NCBI GenBank assembly: GCA_002104985.1
Contig: MCGO01000071.1
Span: forward strand, 124,001 to 188,000
Origin: Rhizoclosmatium globosum
Lineage: Eukaryota > Chytridiomycota > Chytridiomycetes > Chytridiales > Chytriomycetaceae
Direction: 5' to 3'
DNA: 64,000 bases
Below, one piece after another: positions 45,677-56,194 of the stretch. Position 1 is the first letter of the stretch, and every line of letters begins with the position of its first letter. The notes beneath the pieces were generated by a model. It was not told the origin of the DNA and searched no databases. It saw nothing but the letters and a program-made list of their open reading frames with translations. A program made the translations under genes and the position numbers.

Positions 45677-47950
45677 ATGCGTTTCTCCACGGCTCTGTCT
45701 CTGGTGATTGCTTTCCTCATAGCTCTTGCGAATGCAGGCGAAGTTCCCCCAAACAATCACCGCCACTACACATACATTGCAATCAAAGTCGATGACAAGG
45801 CCGATCCAATTGATGTAGCCCACTCACTTGGGTATAAGCTAGTCGGTCCAATTGGAGAGTTGCAAGGGTACTTTCTCGTTGCTCAAACCCACGACGTTGT
45901 TCGTCGCAATGCACTGTCCCTTCGACGCAGCGGAGTTCTTGGTACAGAAAGTGGAACTGATGCGAAGATCGCATCAAAGCAAATTGAAGCAGATGCCAAT
46001 GTACTTTGGGCTGAAGTACAAGTCCCCAAACGACGCAGGATTGTTGCAAGACAAGCTTTGAGCGATGCAAACTCGGTGGAAACATCTGGAATCAAATCAG
46101 CGAGACAGAAGTACCAGATTCAAGATCCTGAGTTTGGTTATCAGTGGCATATCTTGAATGAAGGTGCTGGACAGGTTGGACATGATCATAATATTACGGC
46201 AGCTTGGGCTCAGGGTATTATAATGCTGATTGTATATATTTTGCATAACCAAAGAAATAGGAGTGTTTGGAAAAGGAAGCACTGTTTGCATTGTTGATGA
46301 CGGTCTTTATCACAAAGGGAACGACTTGGCTGGAAACTATGTGAGTTTCCATAATTATGCCCATTCAATCATGTTAAGTGTAGTATCAAAGTTTGCAGAG
46401 GGTTCATATGATTTCATCGATTATAAAGCCGAGGTTGCTCCCGGGAGTCATGGTACATCTTGCGGTGGAGAGATCGCAGCTGTTAAAAACAATGTGTGCG
46501 GTGTTGGTGTTGCATATGAAGCCAAACTTAGTGCGGTGCGAATTCTAAGTAACACAACCGGAAATTCTACCGACGATGTCGGTGACAGTAGTGTCCCTGC
46601 AGATGAAGCTGCTGGTCTGAATTACAAGTTCCAGCAAAACCACATATATTCTTGTTCTTGGGGCCCTGATGATGACGGAAAGAGTATGGATCCACTTCCT
46701 GTTCTGACTCAAGAAGCGTTCAAGAATGGAGTTGCGAATGGAAGGGGTGGACTTGGAAGTGTTTTTGTGTTTGCAAGTGGAAATGGAGGAAATAATGACG
46801 ACGACTGTGGGTTTGATGCGTACCAGACATCAATCTATACAATTTCTGTTGGGGCTTTGGATCGCTTTGATAACCATCCAAAATATGGCGAAAAGTGTTC
46901 GGCAAAGTTGATAACAATGTACAGTGGTGGAGACGATCCTGAAATCCAGGGAATTGTAAGCACCAATTTAATTATGTAATTATAAGTTAATGAGAATCAA
47001 ATGGTTAGGCAACGACGGAATGGAGCTTGACTGGTTCGGGAGACCAATGTACAAGAAGTATGGATGGAACCTCGGCTGCAACCCCTCTGGCAGCTGGCAT
47101 CTTTGCTCTTGTCAATAGTGTGCGCCCAGACTTAACTTGGCGCGATTATCAACATCTGTGCGTCAATAGTGCAGTTGTAGTAAACCCAACGCATCCTTCA
47201 TGGTTCAAAACTGCGGCTGGCCGTTCTTATAGCACTTCTTTTGGGTACGGAAAGCTCGATGCTGGCAGAATTATTGATCTTGCACGTACTTGGAAGTCTG
47301 TTGGTAATCGTATGACGGTTTTTGATAGTGGTGTCAAGACTCCTGTAAATGGCAGGATTCCTCAGGAACCTGGGACAGATGTACGCGTTTCATTCAGTGT
47401 TACTGACGCGGATAAGGAAAAAGCTGGGCTTTTGCTGCTTGAACATGTAACAGTTACTGTGTGGGTTGAACATCAACGCCGCGGCGATGTGTTCTTTGAA
47501 TTGATAAGTCCGAATGGTGTCGTTAGCAACCTTGCTTCCGGTCGCTCACTGGATGTTGATACGACCGGGTTTCAAGGGTGGCAGTTTATGACAGTAGCAC
47601 ATTGGGATGAAGACGTTGTTGGGGAATGGATCGTAGTGATATCGGATCGTGATCATCCTGAAGCTCAGGGAGTTGTTAAAGGCGTATCGATGCAATTTTA
47701 TGGTTCAGTGAAAGATGGTGTGGCTGTCGGCGCAACTGCGAATCCATTAAACGGAACCTCTGGAGAGACAAATAGTTCAAATGGCACTAAATCTGGATCA
47801 TCGAATACAGGATTGTATGTCGGTGTAGGAGTTGGGGTTGTTGTCGGTCTTGCTCTGTTCGCCGCTGGATGGTATTTCTGGTTCCGCAAAACGAAATCAG
47901 TATCGAAAGAGAAGTTAAATTCGAACGCAAACTTTATGACGTCAGCCTGA
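45677..47950 (+). CDS. Kexin-like serine protease, copy 2 (transmembrane; intact)
   Basis: Exons 45677-46214, 46261-46340, 46392-46955 and 47009-47950, 707 residues with no frame break. Signal peptide (MRFSTALSLVIAFLIALANA), pro-domain with a strong basic site (VPKRRRIVARQ), catalytic Asp in VCIVDDGLYH, His in GSHGTSCGGE, oxyanion Asn in FASGNGGNND and Ser in DGTSAATPLAAG. The S1 Asp in CGFDAYQTS is kept, so cleavage after basic residues is expected. P domain (EHVTVTVWVEHQRRGDV; HWDEDVVGEW), Ser/Gly/Asn stalk, one TM helix (GVGVGVVVGLALFAAGWYFW) and a short Lys-rich cytosolic tail. The His context HGTSCGGE differs from the Kex2/furin HGTRCAGE. Expected location Golgi/endosome or plasma membrane. 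Confidence 0.88.
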
Positions 47951-48114
47951 AGTGAATGATTTGTGTTCACTGTCGCAAGTGTTGAAGCAATATTATCTAC
48001 CAATAGCGTCTATGTAATGATTCTTGCTAAAGAATCAAAGAATAAATTTAATTGATTATTTGGTCTTAAATTGATGGTGGGTGGCTTGAAATCGGAGCAA
48101 AACCCAACCTCAAA

Positions 48115-50214
48115 ATGCGTTTCACATCAATTGCTCCGTTGGTAGCAGCGGCCTTCCTCCTTCAAGGCACTACCGCTACCCAAGTCCCACGAAACGATCA
48201 TGATAACTACACATACATCGCCATCAAAGTCGATTCAAGATCCGACCCCTCAACCGTCGCCCAGTCTCTCGGATACCAACTGGTAGGCCCCATCGGCGAC
48301 TTGCAAGGATACTTCCTCGTCGCTCAAACAAACGATGTTGTTCGTCGAAATGCGGACTTGCATCGCCGCGACGGAGGTGTTGGGACTGATGCTGAAATCG
48401 CAGTGAAGCAAGTCGAGGCTCATGATGCTGTCCGTTGGGCGGAGGCTCAGAAACCACAACGAAGAGTTTTGAGGCAAGGCGTTGCGGAGACTGGTGGAAT
48501 TAAGGCTTTGAGGCAGCAGTACAAGATCAATGATCCTCAGTTTGGTTATCAGTGGCACATCCTGAATGAAGGCGCTGGACAGGTTGGACATGATCATAAC
48601 ATTAAAGCTGCTTGGGATCAAGGTTCGAGTGCCTTGTTTCGTTGCGTTTGATGTTAATTAAGGTTCATATTTAGGGGTATTTGGGAAAGGAACGACTGTT
48701 TGTATCGTTGACGATGGCTTTTATCACGAGGGCAATGATTTGGCTGCAAACTATGTAAGTTGCCTGTAATAGTGGACACTTTATTAAGTAATCATGGCAA
48801 CAGGTTGCTGAGGCTTCGTACGATTTCATTGAACACAGAGCCGAGGTTGGTGCCGGAGGCCATGGTACATCCTGCGGTGGAGAAATTGCAGCTGTCAAGA
48901 ATGACGTTTGTGGAGTTGGAATTGCTTACGAAGCCAAGCTCAGCGCTATTCGGTTGATTAGCAACTCCACTGAAGCAAACAGCCCAGGCCCCATCCCTGC
49001 CGATGAAGCTGCTGGTTTGAATTTCAAGTACCAGCAAAACCAGATCTACTCCTGCTCTTGGGGTCCTGACGATGATGGAAAAACGTTGGATGGACCAAGT
49101 GTATTGGTTCAAGAAGCACTGAAGAACGGAGTTACGAATGGACGCGGCGGACTTGGAAGCATCTATGTTTTTGCAAGTGGAAACGGAGGAAACAGCGGTG
49201 ATAGCTGTGGGTTCGACGGATACCAAAATTCAATTTATACAATTTCTGTCGGTGCTTTGGATCGCTTTGATAATCATCCAAAGTATGGAGAGACTTGCTC
49301 TGCAAAGCTGATTACCATGTACAGTGGTGGTGATGACTCCGAGGAAAAGGGTATTGTAAGTTTGAATATTTATTGAAAGCCTGTCTTATCGAGTCAAATA
49401 GGCCACGACTTACTGGAGTGCTTCTGGCTCTGGTGATCAATGCACAAGAAGTTTCGACGGTACTTCAGCCGCAGCTCCACTCGCATCTGGAATCTTTGCA
49501 CTTGTTAACAGCATCCGCCCAGACCTCACCTGACGCGATTACCAACACCTTTCCGTCAACAGCGCAGTCGTTGTAAACCCCAAGCATCCTTCCTGGTTCA
49601 AAACGGCTGCTGGTCGTATGTACAGTACATCCTTTGGATACGGAAAGCTAGACGCGGCAAGGATTCTCGAGTTGGCCAAGACTTGGAAGTCTGTTGGGAA
49701 CTCAAACTTGGCGACGATTGATGCAGATGTCAAGACTCCCGCTGACGGTGCGATTCCACAAGGAAAAGACTTGCGTATTTCGTTTACAGTTACGGACGCG
49801 GACAAGAAAAAGGCTGCGCTTGTGGGGCTTGAACCTGTGACTGTAACTGTCTCTGTGGAGCATCAACGTCGAGGAGACCTTTCGTTTGATTTGATTAGTC
49901 CCAAGGGTATTGTCAGCAATCTTGCTACTGGCCGGCCTCTTGATAACGATTCGACTGGGTTTGACAATTGGCAGTTCATGAGTGTTGCGCATTGGGATGA
50001 AGATGTTGTTGGAGAATGGACTGTTGTTGTTTATGATCGTGAGCATCCAGAAGCTACTGGACGTGTAAAGAGTGTTTCAATGCAGTTCTATGGTGGTGCA
50101 AACGAAATCACTGTTGTTCCTGCTCCTGCCCCCGTTGTTACCAAAACAGGTGGTGCCACACTGACTGGTATTAGTTCTGCTTTGGGAGTTCTTGTTATGT
50201 TTTTCGCTTTTTGA
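48115..50214 (+). pseudogene. Kexin-like serine protease, copy 3 (in-frame TGA; GPI-type tail)
   Basis: Closest to copy 2. Signal peptide (MRFTSIAPLVAAAFLLQG), pro-domain, Asp in CIVDDGFYH, His in GGHGTSCGGE, Asn in FASGNGGNSG and Ser in [13 protein letters not shown], with introns at the same places as copy 2. After SIRPDLT the codon at 49531-49533 is TGA where the other copies have TGG (T-W-R-D-Y-Q-H). The frame then continues cleanly through the P domain to a GPI-like end (ISSALGVLVMFFAF). As read, the protein would stop about 25 residues after the catalytic Ser and lose the P domain. The rest shows no other damage, so the change is recent, a base-call error, or read through (next base is C). 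Confidence 0.85.
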
Positions 50215-50540
50215 GTCATGATCTCTTATTTGAATATTAGAATAAAGCAAAGAGCGAAAAAGTTGCCCCTTTCAAAATTCAAATTCAAATTCAAAATTCA
50301 AAATTCAAAATTCAAAAACCAAGACAAACATCCTTGCTGTTGTTGATGGCCTGAAATAGACACAGATGAATTCAAAAGAGTGCCTTTTGTTGATACGACC
50401 TTCCAATTCATTGCCCTGATGTACAATCCACATTCATCTACTTGGTCACTGTGGCAACAAGAAGGTTTTTGTCAAGACAAAGAATGATTATCTCTCAAAC
50501 CTAGCTGTTGACTTTAGTGCTGCAATATGGAAGGTTTGGA
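50215..50540. other. Short (TTCAAA)n tract and unassigned sequence
   Basis: 50271-50318 is a run of tandem ttcaaa/attcaaa words. A reverse-complementary run (gaatttgaatttgaattt) at about 50542-50570 abuts the 3' end of the LINE. The 220 bp between them has a short open frame without recognisable content. Confidence 0.6.
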
Positions 50541-53500
50541 TTGGAATTAGAATTTGAATTTGAATTTGAAATTGCGTTTTATTGAAATAACTCAAATATA
50601 TCTAATGCATAAGATAAATAATCCTCAATAGTAAAAATCTTCCTCCATTTTGCTGACTATATTACGGGCCAAAGCATGCTGAAGCGCAAATAGTATACGA
50701 CGATAAACAACAGCTACCGACACAGATTCTCGAATAACTTCCCGCTGCATCATCAAGCCACGCAACTTTTCTAAAAACTGTATAGAGCTCTTGCCTAACC
50801 CACCAGTAGTATCCAATACAAAGGGGACAAACTCTAGACCAATAGACTGACAACCCGACAAATACTTTTCATTCTTTGTAGATTCCCGTCCACGAACAGC
50901 ATTTCCAACCTTAAATCCCACTAGGCCACGTGAGGTAAGTGGATGAACAACACTGATATCCACACAAACAGTTTTCCCATCATAAAAGTCATAGACTAGA
51001 AGATCAGCTGGCCAAAGATCTCCTGAACTTGAAGGCAGGCGAACTTCGCCATTCTCCCGACAAAGGATTCCAACTTGACGAACCAGAGCAGCCAAAGTAT
51101 CTCTTAAGAAATTATGTCTACTCCAAGAGCCTGAGTGACCCCCACAGCAGAAAGCATGATCACCAAACAAATCCATCACATGTTCACAATGACGACAACG
51201 ACGACGGCCTGTATAGAGCGGCATGAGAAGGCGATAGCGGAGGATAGCACGGTATTCTACAGGAGACATAACCAAGTGCAGACCTTCCATTGGAAGAGCC
51301 AACAAGAACGACGATGCATGTTGCTGGGTAAATGATTGAAGTAAAGCCTGATGACGAGGGAGAAACCGTCCTGTGGACTTGTCAAACCAACGCAAATCAT
51401 TTCCAGATGTTGCCAAGAACTCCTTGTGAAGAACTGAATTGAAGACTCCCGCCAAATGTTTTTGTGTTGGAGAGGTGGAGGATGAGACTTCATTACGGAG
51501 AACATCAACAGAGGGGTAAGACAAGCGGGATGAAAGAGAGACAAGTACTGAATCAAACATAGGACCAAAAGGAGACAGACCAGATGATGACAAGATGGCA
51601 GACTGAAGAGGGGCTGTAGACAGAACAGAGGCTACATAGGCATAATGAACAAGGTGAGAAGCCTGAGAGATTCCAAGGCCCCCAGATGACAGAGGTAAAC
51701 CGGTAAGCAAGAACTGGAAATCAGAAAGACTGCACCCAACAATATTTGTCAGAGCCTTACGAAGAACTGCATCAAAGTCTGAGACTCCCCTAGATACTAC
51801 AGAAGGGTGCATTGTGCGCAATGCATACACCAGCTTAGGGATCCCTAAACAAGCACGAAGCAAAAGAAGCTGACATTGCGGATCATGCAGGGAAACTAGC
51901 GACTCAATTGCGGAGGAACATTTGGATACACGACGGCAAAACTGAGCCTCATAAAACGAAGGGTTTCCAGACACTGCCCCACCAAGAAGCTTGACCCCAC
52001 TTTCTGGCTGGACCTGGATGATACCTGGAGGGAACAGGCTTCTTCGAGGGTCAAAAGTTGGCCAATATACTTCACATTTAAACAGATTAGCATGCAGTCC
52101 AAGAGATGGTCCCTCACGAGTTATAACATCAAAGGCAGCAACCATTTGAAGAGTGTCTCCATGAAGAGTCCAGTCATCCATAATAGCACCTGTATGCATA
52201 ACCTGGCACTGATTATACACAGACTTCTGAAGAACAGCAAGCACAAGACAGAATAACAATGGGCCAAGGGGATCCCCCTGCTGAACTCCAGTGCAAGATC
52301 CAAATGATTTATCTCCAACAAAGAGCCAGCTCTTACAGCCATATGTATATCCCACCCAGTTCAGCAGAACAGGACACATTTCACGTACTTGTGCAAACAT
52401 AGCTTCCCGAGACACCAAATTGAAGGCATTTTGAAAGTCAACGAAAAGGATATTGAACAACTGATGTTTAATATCATTCGTAATGTTCGTTGTTTGTTGG
52501 TTAGTTTTGAGTCATGAGATTTTCTGGCTTTTCTGAAACACTACCTGACTAATCGAGCAACCTCGGGTCATTTTCGTTACATGTTTTCTATTGAATTTTC
52601 TCTTATCGTTATCATATTCGTTTCGTTTATTATTAATGTGAATTTGGAATATATAAAGGAGAGGGAATCCTAACGTCTTCCCTCATCAAATTGCAACCAA
52701 AACAACTTTTAGTTTTGTTTCATAGAATACTAAAGCAGTATTCTCAATAAAGGAGACATTCAAGCAATTCAGCTCTCTCAGCAACAATACGGTTAAATGC
52801 GTGAAGAACAGCTTCCACTCCCCCAGAAATAGCAACCCCATATTGATGAACGCTTTGCAAATACTGAGACATAGGAAGCTTAACTCGTGCCATACCCAGC
52901 TTTGAGACAAGTCTACGCAAAATCATTCCCACTGCAATAGGTCGTACATCATTGTCAGGCTTTTTAAGGGGTGTCAATCCAGCTGAGGCTATGTATGGAG
53001 CAATTGAGGGAGGGGCTAGCCCTCCAAAGAGCAAATCACAGACTGTGGTAAGTGCATCAAGAAGGCGGGGGCCAACACCACCTGCCGCAGAATGGAGCAT
53101 ATCAATCAAGTGGGTTGCACGCAAACCATCACGTCCAGGAGCTGTTCCTTTAGCAAAAGTCATCAAAGCAGCTTTGACCTGGTCAACACTAAAATGTGAA
53201 TGAGAGCCAATAAGATTAGGATGACAAAGGGGGACTTCATTCTGAGGATGCTTAGCCAGGAGCTTTTCCATAACCTCTGATGATGCTGAGTGAACACCTG
53301 ATGACTGCAAGACTTTAATTGCTGCTGAAAATTGACCATCCCTCAGCTTCTGTTTACAGCAGCTTGCAAGTACTGATTCACTGGGATGGTTTGACTTAAA
53401 GACCACTTGTGCAGAAACACTTTCCAGTGCTTCTACATACAACTTCCGCTGACCTGCAGTCCCTTCTATTTGAAATTTGAAAGGAGCAACTTTTTCGCTC

Positions 53501-53700
53501 TTTGCTTTAAAACCATATTGTTGATTAAGACACAAATTCTCTGTTGGATATTCAAGTGAGCTTTCGGAATCTTGGCGTTCAATCAGTGATGTTATATTGG
53601 GTTTATAATTACGACACTTATTGGAATATTTAATATCATCGAAGGTGTTTGGAATGCATAACGATCGACACATTACCTATAGCAGGCTTGAACGACATGC
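50541..53700 (-). mobile_element. Degenerate LINE (non-LTR retrotransposon), minus strand
   Basis: Reverse transcriptase in two frames: 53673-52744 (RT N-terminal motifs KGTAPGRDGLRATHLIDML; LTPLKKPDNDVRPIAVG) and about 52474-50625 (LFVDFQNAFN motif A, GVQQGDPLGPLLFCL motif B, motif C with MDD in place of YADD). The C-terminal region has a Cys/His cluster (CRHCEHVMDLFGDHAFCC) followed by WPADLLVYDFYDG and VCVDISVVHP. This fits the restriction-like endonuclease of the R2/CRE/NeSL-type LINEs. The 3' end runs into (TTCAAA)n, a plausible simple-repeat tail. The RT domain is interrupted by a ~280-nt insertion, so the copy is dead. No ORF1 seen. Confidence 0.85.
52484..52758 (+). mobile_element. 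Solo-LTR-like insertion inside the LINE
   Basis: On the plus strand the insert starts TGTTCGTTG and ends GGAGACA (TG...CA termini), 275 bp. It contains a TATA-like box (tatataaagg near 52651) and a polyadenylation-like AATAAA near 52746, the usual LTR order. Removing it plus five target bases restores one continuous RT frame, which supports insertion after the LINE was intact. Flanking 5-mers (cgtaa/ttcaa) do not match; an alternative exact duplication CATTC at 52475-52479 and 52757-52761 would shift the ends by four bases. Which boundary is right is undecided. Confidence 0.6.
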
Positions 53701-53752
53701 TAATGCCTTGAAGTGCTAGTCTTAACCACTCTACACTACTTTATATCTCAAT
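53690..53752 (-). other. tRNA-like segment at the LINE 5' side
   Basis: Minus strand: gtagagtggttaagac resembles an A-box/D-arm, and gtcgttcaagcctgc about 35 nt later a B-box/T-arm (CGTTCAAGCC for GGTTCAANNCC). Arms do not pair well enough for a functional tRNA. It may be a tRNA pseudogene at the insertion target or a promoter-like 5' end of the element. Confidence 0.35.
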
Positions 53753-53825
53753 AATAATGTTATCCTTCAATTAATTTGTAGTTCTCTTTATCTTCAACTC
53801 CTTCCCTTCCAGAATCTCTATTAAT

Positions 53826-56148
53826 ATGTCCCCCTTCACCGCCCTCCCCCTCCTCCTCCTCCTCACCCCTCACCTCACAACCTCAACCCCAACCCCTGCC
53901 AAGATCGCACCAAACAACCACGCCGAATACACATACATTGCAATCCGCTCCTCCTCCCCATTATCAGTCGCCACATCCTTCAACGCAACCTACATCGGCC
54001 CCATCGGCGAACTCCCCTCCCACCACCAACTCGCCATCCCCCACCAAGACCTCTCCCGTCGATCAGCCGACCCCATACACCCCCATCACTACCTAAAACG
54101 TGCCCTTGAAACACACCCCGACGTGGACTGGGTCGAGATCCAGGAACCCAAACGGCGGTACTCGAAGCGTGGGGAGGATGGAAGTATGGGCCTGAAAGCA
54201 CTTGGAGGGAGGTTTGGGATTGTGGATCCGGAGTTTGAAGCGCAGTGGCATATTTTGAATGATGGGGCGGGGCAGGTTGGGCATGATCATAATGTTAGTG
54301 GGGCCTGGGATCAAGGTATGTTGTTTTTTGAGGGGTAGGGAGGGGATGTGTGCTAATGTTGTTGGTTTTGGGGGTTAGGGGTGTTTGGGAAGGGGAGTAC
54401 AGTTTGTATAGTCGATGATGGGATTTATTACAAGAGCACTGATTTGGCGGCGAATTATGTAAGTTTCATTTTGAGGACAGATGGGAGGTACTGACTAGTG
54501 CGATATAGTTTGCTGAAGGGTCATACGACTTCAACACTCATTCCCCAGACGCTGGACCTAAAGACTCGCTTGATCGACACGGAACAAGATGTGCAGGTGA
54601 AATCGCAGCTGTCAAGAATAGCGTGTGTGGTGTCGGAATCGCGTATGAAGCCAAAGTCTCTGCAACCCGAATCTTGGTGGAGACGTTACCCCCGCTGAGG
54701 AAGCTTCTGCCTTGAATTACAAGTTTCACGATAACCATATTTTCTCGTGTAGTTGGGGGCCGACTGACGATGGAAGGACGATGGAAGCGCCCTCGACGCT
54801 TGTTGCTGAAGCTTTTGTGAATGGTGTTACGAATGGACGGAAGGGGCTTGGAAGTGTGTTTGTGTTTGCGAGTGGGAACGGTGGGGCGAGTGGAGATGAT
54901 TGTAACTTTGATGGGTTTACGAATTCGATTTACACTATTACCGTGAGTAGTGTGGATCGGTATGATCAGCATCCGATGTATAGTGAGCAGTGTAGTGCGA
55001 ATATGATTGTCATGTATAGTAGTGCTGATACCAGGCATAATGATGCGATTGTGAGTTTTAGTTTGTGCATATTGTGAAGTTTAACTGTCATATAGGCGAC
55101 AACTGATTGGAGTTTGGGACTGACAGGAGATTTATGTACGCGTAGTCATGGTGGTACTTCTGCGGCTGCGCCTCTCGCGTCTGGAGTGTTTGCGTTGGTT
55201 AATTCTGTGAGGCCGGACCTTGGATGGAGAGATTACCAGCACTTGAGTGTTCAAAGTGCTGTCGTAGTAAATCGGAATCATTCATCATGGGTCAAGAACG
55301 GAGCTGGACGACTGTATTCGCATGCTTTTGGATATGGAAAGTTGGACGCTGGTCGAATTGTTGAGCTGGCCAAGAAATGGAAGAAGGTTACGAATCAGAC
55401 GTTTATAGAGACGGGGGTCAAGAAAATTACTGGTAGAGATGGCGTTATTCCACAAGGTGAAGGAAAAGATTTGAAAATCAAGTTTTTGGTCAAGGAGGAC
55501 GACAAGAAAGTGAATGGGTTTGGTGGACTAGAACATGTAACTGTCACTGTTAATATTACGCATCAAAGACGTGGGGATGTGTGGGTGGATTTGGTCTCAC
55601 CTTCAGGGTCAGTGAGTCACTTGGCTGTGGGACGAAAGTATGACAGTGATGCAGGCGGATTTCCTGGATGGACATTCATGACTGTTGCGCATTGGGATGA
55701 AGAAGTGAATGGGGAATGGACAGTAGTTGTGAGTGATCGCGACCATCCTGAAACGACAGGAGCTGTGCAGGCTGTCAGTATCAAGTTCTGGGGAAGTAAA
55801 AAGGATGTAGTCAGGATCAAGACAACAGCTAGTTCGAGTGCTGGTGTCAGTGCTGGCGCTGTTGCGAGTTCAAATGCCAAGATTTCAGCGACAGTGTCAG
55901 TTCCAGTTCAGGCTGGAAACGAAACCGTTCCTCCAACAAATAATTCACCCAGATTGGATGTAGGAGCATGGGTTGGAGGAATGATTGGGCTTCTAGCAGG
56001 AGTTGGAGTGTTAGTATGGTGCCTGGTGTTACGAAAAAAGAATGAAGGAAGCAAGAAGAAGCAGGTTATTGTTGATGTAGAAGGACGACTCTTCCAGCGA
56101 CTTGACGATGGAGCAGGGTACGATGATGACTATGAAATGGAAGAATAG
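53826..56148 (+). CDS. Kexin-like serine protease, copy 4 (transmembrane; one frame break)
   Basis: Furin/Kex2-like copy. Signal peptide FTALPLLLLLTPHLTTS, pro-domain ending in a dibasic site (PKRRYSKRG), Asp in CIVDDGIYYK, His in [10 protein letters not shown] (canonical), Asn in [10 protein letters not shown] and Ser in [14 protein letters not shown] domain ([17 protein letters not shown]), stalk, TM helix (GLLAGVGVLVWCLVL) and an acidic cytosolic tail (RLDDGAGYDDDYEMEE). At 54671-54678 the frame breaks: atcttggtgg needs one more base (copy 5 reads I-L-G-G there), most simply a T lost from a TTT. Downstream everything reads to 56148. Without correction the protein would end before the oxyanion Asn. 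A single-base assembly error is as likely as true decay. Confidence 0.82.
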
Positions 56149-56194
56149 AGTACATTGTGAATCAATTTATTTATTTTGTGAGCTGTCAAAAAAG

